Shown piece by piece: positions 1 through 11,108 of a stretch of 64,000 nt of DNA. The notes beneath the pieces are model-generated. The model was not told the origin of the DNA. It ran no database searches and saw only the letters and a list, made by a program, of their open reading frames with translations. Numbering within the stretch: the stretch's first letter is position 1; every line of letters starts with the position of its first letter. Both the position numbers and the translations under genes were made by a program. The stretch covers positions 75,001 through 139,000 of the forward strand of contig JAIQDT010005003.1 of NCBI GenBank assembly GCA_021521415.1, in the 5' to 3' direction. This stretch comes from Bidens hawaiensis. Taxonomy: Eukaryota > Streptophyta > Magnoliopsida > Asterales > Asteraceae.

Positions 1-233
1 TGTTGAGCAATAACCCGAACCCCGAGAGGAATGCTTGTTTAATTATTCGTTTACAACTTTCGTGTTAGTTTATTTTAGATATAAAATCAAATCAAAAACC
101 AACTTGGAAATTACTTTTTCGTCATTTACATTTATATTAGTTAATCGTTGTGTTACTTATTAACACATTTTCCACAAACTCCTCGTGTTCGATATCCACT
201 TACCGCTATCTAGTTAGTAGTATTTGGTTTAAG
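1..233 (+). repeat. Right part of the 5' LTR of element A
   Basis: Matches 30074-30151 joined to 50878-51040 with scattered substitutions. The two copies diverge after the shared TTTGGTTTAAGTT. Downstream, 234-348 is leader with a CCGGGGAG motif that resembles the Athila leader. A short GTTCGATATCCACTT duplication occurs near 188 and 234. Confidence 0.75.
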
Positions 234-348
234 TTCGATATCCACTTTCCGGGGAGTAGTGCACAACGTGTGTTACTTCTGTAGTTTTGTTTAATTGTTA
301 TTGTCAGTTTTACGCGGGTTGTGTTAGTGTGTAGGTATCTACAGGTAT

Positions 349-1927
349 ATGCATACACGAAACTCTCGATCTTCATCACCGTTAGTTTTTGATCTAGAAA
401 TCGAAAGATCTGCTTGTCAGTATCGGATTCTTCAAAGGGAGAATAAGATTACCAGGACACCAAGCACGCACAATCAAACAACTGACACCATAAACATGGC
501 TTCGGGTCAATCAGTACCACCTATACCACCACCCATCAATCCGGAAAATCCTCCTCCCAATGAAACCGTTACCACTACAAGTCTTAGGAGTGAGCCTACC
601 TCAACTGTGTTCAGCTTTCAACCACCATCTAACCTTCCGCCTTTAACTAATTTCATGCCCACTCATGGACAATCATCGAACTCACAACAACAATCACCTT
701 TCCAATCTCAACAAAATCCACCCATAGTCCATATCTCACCGGGTCTTGGGTCCGGCCCGCAGTCATTTGATGGGCCACGTTATGGCGATAATAGCGAAGG
801 GTATGAAGAGTATGAAGAGGGATATTCGAGTGGGGGCGATGGAAATCAAGTAAGGATGAAAGGTCAATTTGGGTATGTTCCGCAACAACAAGTGCAACAA
901 TGGGGTGGACCACTTGTAAATCAAGCACCATTGCAACAACCACAACCATTGCAACAAGTTCCTCCACAACCGCATTATCAACAACCTCAATAACCAATAC
1001 CTCAACCTCAATTCCAACAACATCCATTGCCAAGGCCTGTGTATAGGCAAATGGGTCAATCGAGAGTACCAATGGGGTACCGAGAAGGCATGTGAGAGAG
1101 ATGGCGAGGGGAATCGAAGCTCACTTTCGACCGATCATTACAAACAACCCATCTCCGGTGGTTATTCCTCAAAATCAAAACAGAAGAACATTTGAGGTTA
1201 GAACCAACGCACTCCAAAGTTTACCAAAGTATAAGGGTTTGGCAGCCAAAGAACCCTATTTCCATTTGGAGGCGTATGACTCGATTTGCAACACGATCGG
1301 GGTCAAGGTTTTTCACCGGATGAGGTTAAGTTGGTTTTATTCCAATTTTCGTTGGAAGATAAGGCAAAGAGATGGTTCTACACATTGCCTTCTGCATCGA
1401 TTTACACTTGGGCCGAGATGCAACAAAGGTTCTTGGAAGAGTTTTACACGGCCCAAAAGACAAATGATGCAAGACGAAGTTTGAGAAGCTTCCAACAACA
1501 ATCAGGTGAGATGTTTCACGAAGCCTTTGAGCGATTCAACATGATGATTAAGAATTGCCCTCACCACGGTATTGCTCTCTGGGAATTGTTGAACGCTTTT
1601 CACGAAGGGTTGAGTACTGAAGACGAACGGGATTTAATGTCAATCACAAATGGTACATTTGGTACCAATTATGAACAAGATGATTAGGATTTCTTGGAGC
1701 AAATGTCAGTCACCTCAAAGAGAAAGGCTCAAACCGCAAGAAGAGCAAGACCAGTCACCTCAAGACCACAAGTGCATGCGGTTAACAATGAAGAACCTCA
1801 AGTCTCTAATCAAGTGTATGATGTATGCACGAGTTGTATTGCGTTGGGACATGCAAGTGAAATGTGTCCCGGTGTGGAAGGGCAAGTTGAAGAGGTGAAT
1901 GTAATTCAAGGTCAAGGAGGTGGTTAA
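349..1927 (+). pseudogene. gag: Athila-like Gag, broken by frameshifts
   Basis: Structural capsid and nucleocapsid protein that would package the element RNA in the cytoplasm. The frame opens at ATG 349 and is rich in Pro and Gln, ending at a stop at 993. A capsid-like region follows in two other frames (about 1092-1484 and 1286-1687), with AKRWFYTLP and FLEEFYTAQKT typical of plant Ty3 Gag. A CX2CX4HX4C zinc knuckle (CTSCIALGHASEMC) lies near 1826-1867. At least three frame changes separate these parts, so the gene is dead. Order and strand fit element A, and the protease follows directly. Confidence 0.8.
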
Positions 1928-2149
1928 AACTACAACATGAATTCAAACATTTACCACCCCGGGTTGAGGGATCATCCCAATTTTTGATATGGCAATCAAT
2001 CAACTCAACTCAATCCTAATTTTAAAGGGACTTCTCAAACTCATTTTGTTCCTCGTCAACAATACTTTAATCAAGGGAATGCTCAAAGTGGGAACAATCA
2101 AGGAAGTCAAGGTCAATTTCAATGAACGGGTGGTGGTCAAAGTGGGTTT

Positions 2150-2861
2150 TTGGGTAAAAGTTCATCAAGTGGGAATGAAGTCATGGATATGTTAAAGTTG
2201 ATGCAACAAGACATGCATAGGAGAAACCAACTTGATGAAGTGCGCATGCAAAAGGATGAAGTCCGTGACAAAGCCATTCAATCGTTGACCACTAAAGTGG
2301 GTCAACTTGCAACCGATGTAGAGAATTTGAAGAAAAACAGCTCGAGCTTAAAGAACGAGAACAACGTGCATATCAATGCGGTAAGTCTTTTACCTAATTT
2401 TGGAATTTCTAGTGTTCAAGTTGATCCAACGCCACGGTTTGTTGAGGGGGTGGTGGAAGATATTAGTGATGAGATTGAAAATGTGGGTAATTATGAAACA
2501 ATTTTCCAAAATAACTCTGAATTACAACCGAATGAAAAATCTTTTTGTGAAAATTGTTCTTGTGATAAATGTTTAAATGACAAATTAACCAAAATAAGGG
2601 ATGAAAGGGTTGATAATTATATTATCCCAAGTAAATTTCAAGACCTAGGAGGGCCCCTTTTATTAATCCAAATTGGTGAATTTATAACTGATCGGGCACT
2701 GCTAGATCTTGGAGCTTGTTTTAGTATCATGCCCGGTAGTTTATTTGATCAGTATGAGTTTGGTCTGCTATAAAAAGTAAACACCACCGTGGTTTTAGCG
2801 GATCAAACCCATACACTTCCCCGAGGCATGATATATAATATGATGGTACATGTGGAGGATT
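2150..2861 (+). pseudogene. Protease of element A, 5' part, cut by E1
   Basis: Aspartic protease that would mature Gag. The open frame at 2150-2773 starts with a coiled, charged linker. It reaches the catalytic segment ALLDLGACFSIMP, where Athila-type elements usually have DLGA rather than DTGA. A stop follows at 2771. The homologous reading then continues in degenerate form to 2861, where E1 begins inside the gene. The remainder resumes at 18956 after the TSD GGATT. The motif and order are seen directly; the family is inferred from the active-site motif. Confidence 0.82.
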
Positions 2862-3911
2862 TGTCAGGACCGTTAGTCGGGTGAAACCTTAGCAAAGGTT
2901 CGACTAGAACACACCGACTCGAATACCCAAAGATCGATTGAATATCCCGGCGGAATCAGGATATCCAATGATTGAGAATGAAGGATTGTGAACAAATATC
3001 AAACACAAAACAGTAAATGATAATCAGTAAATGCTATTTCAGAGACAAAGATTTACTACATTTAATGATTCATCAATGGAACAGTGAATGGAATGTCTAG
3101 GGTTTTGTGTGACGGCGGCGGCTATTGTACGATGAACAAAATGGAATGTTTTTCGTAATCAGTGCGTGCCAGCCTGTATTCTGTCTCGAAAAATCTGTGC
3201 CCTAAAGGTATCCTAGGACGTCTATTTATAGACCCTGACATTCCTTCTAGAAGTCCTAGTCATTACATAATGAAAGACAAATCAAATACAAGTGTTACAG
3301 TCCTCGAGCAAGGTACATACCTTGCTCGAGCAAACTTCCTATACTAGGTGTGCTCGGTGAATGTCCTCGAGCAAACATTACTTGGAATATATTCTCTTTC
3401 GAAGAATACATATTCCCTTTTGAGTGAGCTTCATTCCTCTTGACTTGCTCAAGCTTTTCTCGAATAAGTCCATCGAGCAAGCTCATTCTTCTTGATGTCT
3501 TCAGCTTTTCTTATTCAACAATCTTTAGCATTCTCGGATGTAAATCTTGCTCAGTAACTGAACTGTGCTTGAAGTCTTTTGCTTTGATTCACGTGACATC
3601 CTCTTATTGCATCCATGCTCGTCCCCATGTGCTCGATCATCATGTGCTCGTAACACTTGGCTAGAACTTGTATGATCAAGCTGTTTGCTTGATTGGCAAT
3701 CCATGCTCGATAGAAGAATACTCTTGCTCGTTGAAGTGTAGCTTGCTCTAAGCCTTTAACACTTAGAAGAATCAACCATTTAAGGTTCAGAACCTTGCTT
3801 GAAGTAGTAAAAACCATGCTCGATTGTCTGGGCTTGCTCGAATTCCATACTTAGCCGTTTCTGAGGAGGTTGAGAAGATCCAATCTTCTTTGTAGAAAAT
3901 CCAACCTAACA
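2862..3911 (-). repeat. E1 3' LTR
   Basis: 1050 bp, TG...CA. TATA box at 3221-3230 (minus) and the same palindrome at 3303-3330. I see about 17 TGCTCGA-like words on the plus strand between 3300 and 3845. Confidence 0.92.
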
Positions 3912-3925
3912 ATCTCCCCCTAGAT
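3912..3925 (-). other. E1 polypurine tract
   Basis: The minus strand reads AATCTAGGGGGAGAT directly before the 3' LTR, the expected plus-strand priming site. The stretch 3926-4128 is 3' untranslated sequence with no gene seen. Confidence 0.85.
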
Positions 3926-4128
3926 TGGAACAAGCTCAGATGCACCAAAACATACCTGCATAGAGTTACACATATATCAGATTTCTAGATAAATCATTTA
4001 AGAACATCTCATTTCATTACATAATCGGAATTCTGCCTCATTGGCATTACAAACTAAAGTTTTTACAACTCAAACAAAATATAAAGATAAACAGAAATAA
4101 AAATCAATTATTCATTAGCTCCATTCTG

Positions 4129-7100
4129 TTATCTTCTTTCTCTGTTCCTTGCTTCAGCTCTTTCTTTTAGTTTCTTCACATATGCAGCTCTTTGCTTCAG
4201 CATGTCAAGTTCTGAGGAGTCAGAGGCATCACTTGGGAATCTTGCATCAATTAAATCTTGTAGGTCTTGAGGATGCATATAATGTAGATCTCCGTCCTCC
4301 CTTATGACTGCAATAGGTATCCCAGACTCATTTCTCAAAGTGGTCGAATCATCATGTTGATTGTACGTTATGTATGTGATTCTTCCAAATTGTTGTACTC
4401 TTGAGTTGGGTTCCTTCATCACTTCTCTCGTAGCCAAGCACTCTTTTAAGGTCTTCCTTTTCTGGTGAGAGCTGCTTGCTAGAGTTCTTTATTTCTTTGA
4501 CTCAGAGAGGGAAAGCTCAGAAATGTGTACTTCGCTGATTCTCTTCTTCCTCTTCTCTCTTTCTGCTTGGCTTCTGATCTCTCTCTTCTTCTGCTGTAGA
4601 AATGGGAATCCCTTTTCTGCTTGCTCTTTTAGAAACTTGGAGAGATCATTCCTCAGTTGACAAGATGGTTGACTTCTTACTTGATTGTCATATAAAGTCA
4701 GCTCAGCCATCTTGGTCAGTTGTTCTTTTGTAAAATTTCTTAAATCATCCCGGAAGATGGTGAGATGTTCTTTCTTGTCTTCGGTTACAACCCTTAAGGT
4801 CTTCGACCTTCTGTCAAAATAGAGACGTGTGGGCAGATTCAAGTTTCTTGGCTGCACAGGCCTCACAAACTCTGACCTAGGGGTTCTGATTGAGCTCCCC
4901 ATTTCAACTTTCTTTAGTTTGTCAAGACCTTCTTCAACATACCATCTGTTGATCGTATCTTCTGTTTGCATCATTAGTCTTGACATTTTTACTCCCTTTT
5001 TATGGAGGGCATACATCATTTCAGCATAAACTTCAACTTTAGCCCTCCTTCTATCTTTTTGTAGTTTCCTTTGTGTTTCAAGATACATCCTCTGCTCTCT
5101 GTGATAGATTTCCATTAGTTCAGCAAGAGGCATGTTCTGAAACTGTTCTTCTGATATCCCTTTATCTGTTACAATAGATTTTAACATTTCCATATTTTGA
5201 GGGTCCTCAAACCATTTCTTAGCCTCTTGATCTTTCTTTTCTTTTTCTTCTTTTTCTTTCTGCATCATCATTTTCAGCTCCTGTTCTCTCTCATATTTTT
5301 CTTGACTCTTTTTGTCCTTGTGAGAGTCTTTCACAAGCTGAATTTTTCGTTTCAATTCTTCAGAAGAGAGATTTATCAAGAAGTTGTAGCTGTAGCTATA
5401 CAGCTGAAGGAATTTTATATCATTGTGTTTTCCCTTCAAGGACTCATATTCTGCTTTATCACTTTCTCTCATTTCAGTCCTTTTCTTGTTCACTTCTCTC
5501 TCAGTTGTCACTCTCTCCCCTTCATTCTCTTTGGACACTTTCTTTACTTTGCCAGAAGGATCATCTATCAGAGCCCTTTTGTACATCCTGTCAATCTTAT
5601 CAAAAGGTTGCAGATTAAGGAATGCAGGCTTGTGACCAGCCTTTATCAAAACTTCCCTTTTTTCCTTTCCTTACTCTCCAACCCACAGTTTCTTTTGTTA
5701 CATCCTCTCTTGATAGCTTTTGGAGATAGAGTGGATCATAACCCGAACTGATAAGATACTCATTATCTTCATTTGCTTTCTCACTTTCTTTTACACCTTC
5801 CTCATCCTCATTTTCAACATCCATATCAACCTCTTCTTCAAGTTCATGAAGAGCATCAATCATGAGTTCTTCACTTCTTTCTGTTTGTGCTCTCCTTTTC
5901 TGTTCAAGCATATATGACCTTAGTCTGTACACCATTTTCTTTAATGATTTTTGTCTCTTGGTCCTTGGTGTTTCAATCTCAGATGCAGTTTTTCTTTTTA
6001 GAGATGATTGGGTTGGCGTGGAAGTGTCGTGTTGATGAGATTCAACCTCTGGTTCTTCAAGAATAATCTCCTCATCAACTGACTCAGATTTGTCATTATC
6101 GGGTTCGACTGTGTGAGTGTCTGCAGTTTCATCAATAATTTCTTCTATAATGGGCTCATTTGGTTCATGTGGTTCTTCCACTGTCTTTCCTTTTTCTCTG
6201 CCCAAATTGATGAATTCTTGTTGTGCCTTTCTTGCTGCTGTTACAATCTCTGGATGATGTCTTTCTGGATTGTTCAGTATGATTGTTATATCTTTCATTA
6301 TCACCAGTTTGACCATTGTACTTGCTGAGACCTCAACTATTTCATCTTCTACATCTTTTACAGGTCCCAGTCCCAATTCTTCTTCATTCACTTTAGGCTC
6401 TTCAGCCACTTCAGGCTCAATAATCATAGGTTCTGTAGCCTTGTCTTGTTTTTTTTCTTGTTGATCATTATTCAGACTTTCATTCACGGCATCAATTGTA
6501 GCCTTGATTGCTGCATCAGCTTCCCTTAACCTCCTATCATCTTCTTCCTCTTTGTCTTTCATGTTTATCAATGCTTCAATAACCTCTTGAGGAATCTCCT
6601 CTTCTTCTTAAACCATTTCTTCCCTTTCAAGGGCCTCCAACTCTTCATTCATTAGATTTATCGCTGTTTTTACTGACTCAGCTTCAGCTACATCCGGATC
6701 AACTACATGTTCTTTGAATAAAATGTTTTCTGACTGAACTGGATGTTTAGGCAGGGGATGTAAGTCATCTTCATTAGTTGCAACCTTTTTGCCTTTAGAT
6801 TTTCTTTTCAGCCTTTCTTCTTCAGTCTCTTCTTCTTCTTTATCCTCCTCCTCATTCTCCGACTCTTCATAATCATACATTTGATTTAACATGTTTAATG
6901 CATTTGAAGATTCAATTCAACCACTTCTTCCTCAGAGCTTTCATATAATTCACCGATACCCTTCAAAGCCTCTGCAGCATCAGTATTCTCCCCCTGTTTT
7001 GCTGCATCTGAGGTCTTCTCAACCTCAGAATGCCCCTCTAGGGTTCGAATTTTCAAAAGAGCCTCTTTTAGTGCAGCTTCCAGTGAAGTATTTCTTGAAG

Positions 7101-8454
7101 TCAGGAAAACATTCCGTTCTTTTAACAAAATATTTTCAAGTTCAAGTCTTGCATTCTCACAAACAGTGTCATACATGTTTGGACTGGATTGTGGGGTTTC
7201 CTGATCTGGCTCTGGTGCTGGTTCAGAAAATGGTTCGGATTCTGAAATTTTAGGAGATGGGATCTTGTAAGGTTCAGGAATTTGGGTTGGGAGAGTAGGT
7301 TCAGTTGGTTCTGTAGCAGGTTGAGGATGGATAGGTATGTCTTGCAATGGAGATGTAGCAGGTAGTTCAGCAGCTGATAGGAAAGGCTCAATTGTGGCAG
7401 GTGAAGAACGAATATCAACATTATCAGTGTGAATTGGAGAAAGTGGAGAGTCTGGTTGAATAACAGTTGTAGCAACATGCACTTCCTCATGTACCGTTAC
7501 CCCCGTATCAACTTCCTCATGAGCTTCTTGACCAATTTCAGACACAGGCTCGTCAACAACAACCTATGCATCAGCAGCATTGTCAATAACCATCTCATTT
7601 CCTCCATCGGCACCATCATCATCATCATTACCATCATTACCATCTGCCTCATCTTCATTGTTTCCCGGAGTAGTTGGTACATCAATGGCATCCAGTGCCG
7701 GAACAAGCAACCATGGCAGAATATCACAGTCATTATTATCAACAAACTTACTTTTGGCATCTTTCATGTGCCTGCAGATGTTTGGGTCTTGCAACCTCAA
7801 AACCTGACATGTTCTTAGAATATCAGGTAGAGCTCTATTGATTAAGATTTGAAGAAACCTTGGATACATCAGAAATCGTTGAGTAACATTCTTCTCTGCA
7901 TTTGAGATCAGCCCTTGAAAAATAATTCTTGAAATGTTGAAGGGTTGTCGATATAGTATGGCTACAGGAAGAGACCCAAGCTCTCTACTAAGCAAGGTCC
8001 AACTCCCTTTCCGAGGAGATAGGGACTGAATTACATGATGAATCAAAAATCGGTAGACCAAAGGAAAGCTCCCCTTCTGAAATTGACCATCCTTGACATC
8101 TCCTTGGTATCCCATGGTCTCGTGAAAGATACGCAGTAATCGAGGAACCGAGTACAACTGCGAAGCCCCAACTTTGTCATTCAAGTCCAAAGCAGCTTGA
8201 ATGGACGCCTCTGTAATTTCAATATCATTGTTGAGCACAGATGCTTCGATTCTCTGTCCGTTTACATCACTGACATAAGTTGATGTCTGCCAGAAATCTG
8301 TAAGATGGTTCCTGTAGATAATGGGGTTCTCTGTCAGCGCCACTCGTAGATTGGAGTTTCGTAGAAAGTTTATCATAACTTCTAGCTCCATATTTTCATC
8401 ATCGAGCTCCAATTGAGCACACATATTGTGCCTCTTTTCGAATTTAAGGGCCAT
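4129..8454 (-). pseudogene. E1 extra 3' ORF (envelope position), function unknown
   Basis: Starts at ATG 8454 (MALKFEKRHN) and can be followed to 4129, about 1,440 codons. Three in-frame stops (7564, 6608, 4489) and two frameshifts (near 6893 and 5630) break it. The N-terminal 280 residues form a globular-looking domain with FLMYPRFLQ. Then come an acidic Asp/Gly run, a Pro/Glu-rich stretch, a coiled coil, Glu/Lys-rich segments and a C-terminal part containing LHYMHPQDLQDL. The E3 ORF shares FLMYPRFLQ and a similar layout. I see no signal peptide or clear membrane span. The position is that of SIRE envelope-like genes, but envelope function is not supported by sequence. Confidence 0.75.
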
Positions 8455-8481
8455 TAGGTCTGTTCCGTAGTAATATGCGTA

Positions 8482-8573
8482 CTTGCAAGACAAGTAAACA
8501 GTTAGTCAATTTGTTCAAATGGAAACCCTAATTTCAAAATCGGTGCGACGATTATCGAACAGCGATGTCTTAC
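8482..8573 (-). other. Candidate leader intron before the E1 extra ORF
   Basis: On the minus strand CTTCG/GTAAGACATCG is a good 5' splice site. TTGACTAACTGTT followed by TTTACTTGTCTTGCAAG gives a branch point and 3' splice site. The predicted intron is 92 nt, ending 27 nt before the ATG at 8454. E3 has a comparable intron in the same place. Confidence 0.45.
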
Positions 8574-8713
8574 CGAAGTCGAAATAGAGCTAATGGCTAT
8601 TATCGAAGTGAAATTAATGAATAATATACCAGCGAGCAAGAGGGAGATAGCATGAGCTAGAGGGCTTTCGTTTAGGTTTAATTAGAGAGAAATGTGTGAA
8701 AAGCTTTCAAAGT

Positions 8714-8727
8714 CCCCTTTTTATACC
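8714..8727 (-). promoter_or_regulatory. Candidate internal TATA box of the E1 extra ORF
   Basis: The minus strand reads GGTATAAAAAGGGG, a strong plant TATA consensus, about 265 bases before the ATG at 8454. It lies downstream (sense direction) of the TGCTCGA array, matching the LTR layout. Promoter function is inferred. Confidence 0.55.
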
Positions 8728-8812
8728 TAACGATTGGGTGGTACAGTACTTTGGTTTGTCGTCTAGCACACGACAGTTGTCATTTAATTTCAAATTCACA
8801 TGTACCTCCCTT

Positions 8813-9315
8813 GCTCGAGTATACAACCAAAATAAAAGTTGGCTCCCCCTGTACACAAGGACATGGTACAATTCTTGCTCGAGTATACTTAGAAATATAT
8901 CATGTCAATTCCCTATGCTCGAGATGCATTCCTGTGTGAACTTAGCTTTAGACATCTATAGCCCAATATGCTCGAAGTACAGTGTCCTCGAAAGCCTTAA
9001 ATCAAACTAAATCTTTCCTAATCCCGTACTTGAACACACAAATCTGGTACCCTTGTGTGCTCGAAAATTTCTTAGCAATAGATTCATCTCTCCTAATCTC
9101 GAAACTCTCACTAAGACACCTGGCACAGACCTTGCTCGAAACACTTAGAGGTTTCCTATCATTCAGTTCTCGTGCTCGTAGACTTGAAATCATACTTACT
9201 CATTCAATCATGCTCGAAGATAGTAAAATAACAAAGTATATCTTCGTGCTCGTAGATCAAGGAACAAAACACATCAAAAGCAAGCTCGAAGTACAGTCTA
9301 ATTCCTAGATCATAC
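8813..9315. repeat. Array of TGCTCGA words upstream of the E1 extra ORF
   Basis: About twelve copies of TGCTCGA or one-mismatch forms (for example near 8813, 8876, 8912, 8968, 9057, 9134, 9173, 9210, 9247, 9282) spaced about 25-75 bases. The same word populates the region upstream of the TATA box in both E1 LTRs. Confidence 0.85.
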
Positions 9316-10870
9316 TCGAAAATATTTAGAACAAACACAGATAACATTGGTTAAGTCAATATCATTTGCCTAGAAGTTAAAACAAAGATCACACTCAAAC
9401 TTTGCAATAATTAAGATTACAAGTTAATGAAATCATTCCGTTTGTTCAAGCTTGGGTTTGAGGTGAACAAGAGATCAAAATCCAGTTTAAAAAGTTATTT
9501 CAAATCATTGGAAAGATCTCAACATGGGATCAGATTGTCCAATAACTGTCACACCACCTCATTTTCAGCCGTATTATGACTTAAGTCAGGCTGACACTAG
9601 GTGTATGCTCTTAGCATGATTCTTATGACTTTTTTTTTTGTGATATTCTTAAGGTTCAATTAGTTGCTTGAGTTAGAATGGTCACATTTTAGACTTCAGT
9701 TGTTCCTTATCTCTTCTCAAAGCTTATTTAGCTTTCTCTGAATCACCCCAAATTGACTTCAACCCCCTGATGCGTTGGTTAAAAAAAAATTTATTTGTCC
9801 GAGCAGTTTAGTTTATAATAAGATACATAGATATCAGACCATAAGGTTGAACATTGGACTTACAAGCCATCCGGACTTACATGCCTTACATTCAGAGTGT
9901 TTAGGACTTATTTGAATGCCCCACTTTTGTAGTTCTCTTAGTGCCCCTTAAGGTCATGATATATTTATTTATCATTAATTATTTTGAAGCATCTTTCATT
10001 TTCTTTTTCACTATTTTCCATTTGCTTCATTTTCTTTTGATAAACTTTCACATATATATATAGCTATTTAGTAGCTGCTCATAATTTGAGGACTTGTTTT
10101 TGTTAGACCAAAACATCAACAGGCTCGTGTATGATTGGATAATTGCCTTTCTGCCTATCATTCGGAGAGATGTTCAAGGAAACATACCTTAGTTTTCAAA
10201 TGAATCACCACATCAAACTTAGCATGATTATAGTATTTGTATCACATAGGTCACTGCACTCATGGGAAGAAGCCACACAAATTGTCAGTTTACTGAGCAG
10301 AAATCTTTTAAGCCTATAATCCATTAGTTAGGAGATTAGACAATATACTATCACTTCCCATCATTAGTTGGATTCAATTTCCACTTCAAAAACAATTTTC
10401 ACTTCTGATTAGGAACTTGGATAATGTTATCATCTCTCTTGTATGATCACCAAAACAGTGTTGCTTATCATAAAACATTTTACAGTTTCAAAATCATTTC
10501 TGTTGACAAGTCATTTTTAAGCTTAGATTCTGAAAAAAGTGTTGTCTTTTAAGCACAATTGATTAGCAGACACTTCAGAACTGTTACACAGCATACTCGA
10601 CATCCTTTCGAGCAGATTAGAATAAACAAGCAGACTTAGAATCAAAGTTTCAAAGTTTCCATGCTCAAGCAACTGAGCTCTGATGTCTGTGCTCGAATTC
10701 CATGAAGTTGACATTTAAGATCCAATGCCTTTGCTCGAGGAGCAATAAGCACACAGTTGAGCACAAAATCATACTCGAAATACTTAGACTCCTGAAATAT
10801 ATCATGTATGCACAAGTCAAGATATCAATAGCTGTAAAAACACAAATCAAGATGTTTCAGACAATTTAGT

Positions 10871-11030
10871 CACACTCATGATCAGATTGATTATTTCAGC
10901 ACACAGAATAAACAGTTACACACATGATTAAATTGATCATTTCAGCCCACAGAATACACAGTCACACACATGATGAAGTTGATCATTTCAGCACACAGAA
11001 TAAACAGTCACACACATGATTAAGGCAAGC
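10871..11030. repeat. 46-base tandem repeat, about 3.5 copies
   Basis: Units at 10871-10916, 10917-10962 and 10963-11008, each with CACACA.CATGAT and TTTCAGC.CACAGAATA words, then a partial fourth unit. Copies differ by several bases. Non-coding part of E1. Confidence 0.9.
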
Positions 11031-11108
11031 AGAATAGTCAGTTAAGCACATCAATCAATCATGCAAACATTCACAGTGAGAAACATTCACTTAAGCACAC
11101 ATCCTAAA

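Larger units (their letters stand above)
8494..11108 (-). other. E1 non-coding block between RNase H and extra ORF
   Basis: No open frame is supported. Parts match the corresponding block of E3 in the same relative order: 10112-10174 with 35390-35450, 9850-9935 with 35558-35636, and about 9700-9770 with 35690-35760. It also holds a 46-base tandem repeat, TGCTCGA-rich stretches (10590-10790 and 8813-9315), a TATA box and a candidate leader intron. Confidence 0.75.

Noticed and set aside
3162..3817. Short open frames in the E1 LTR, repeated at 18227-18860
   Set aside because: Duplicated only because they lie in both LTRs, and indels between the LTRs break them.
5197..5751. Plus-strand open frame of 184 residues rich in Phe and Leu, resembling a membrane protein
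   Set aside because: It is the antisense of the Glu/Lys-rich E1 extra ORF; GAA/AAG codons read as TTC/CTT give false hydrophobic runs.
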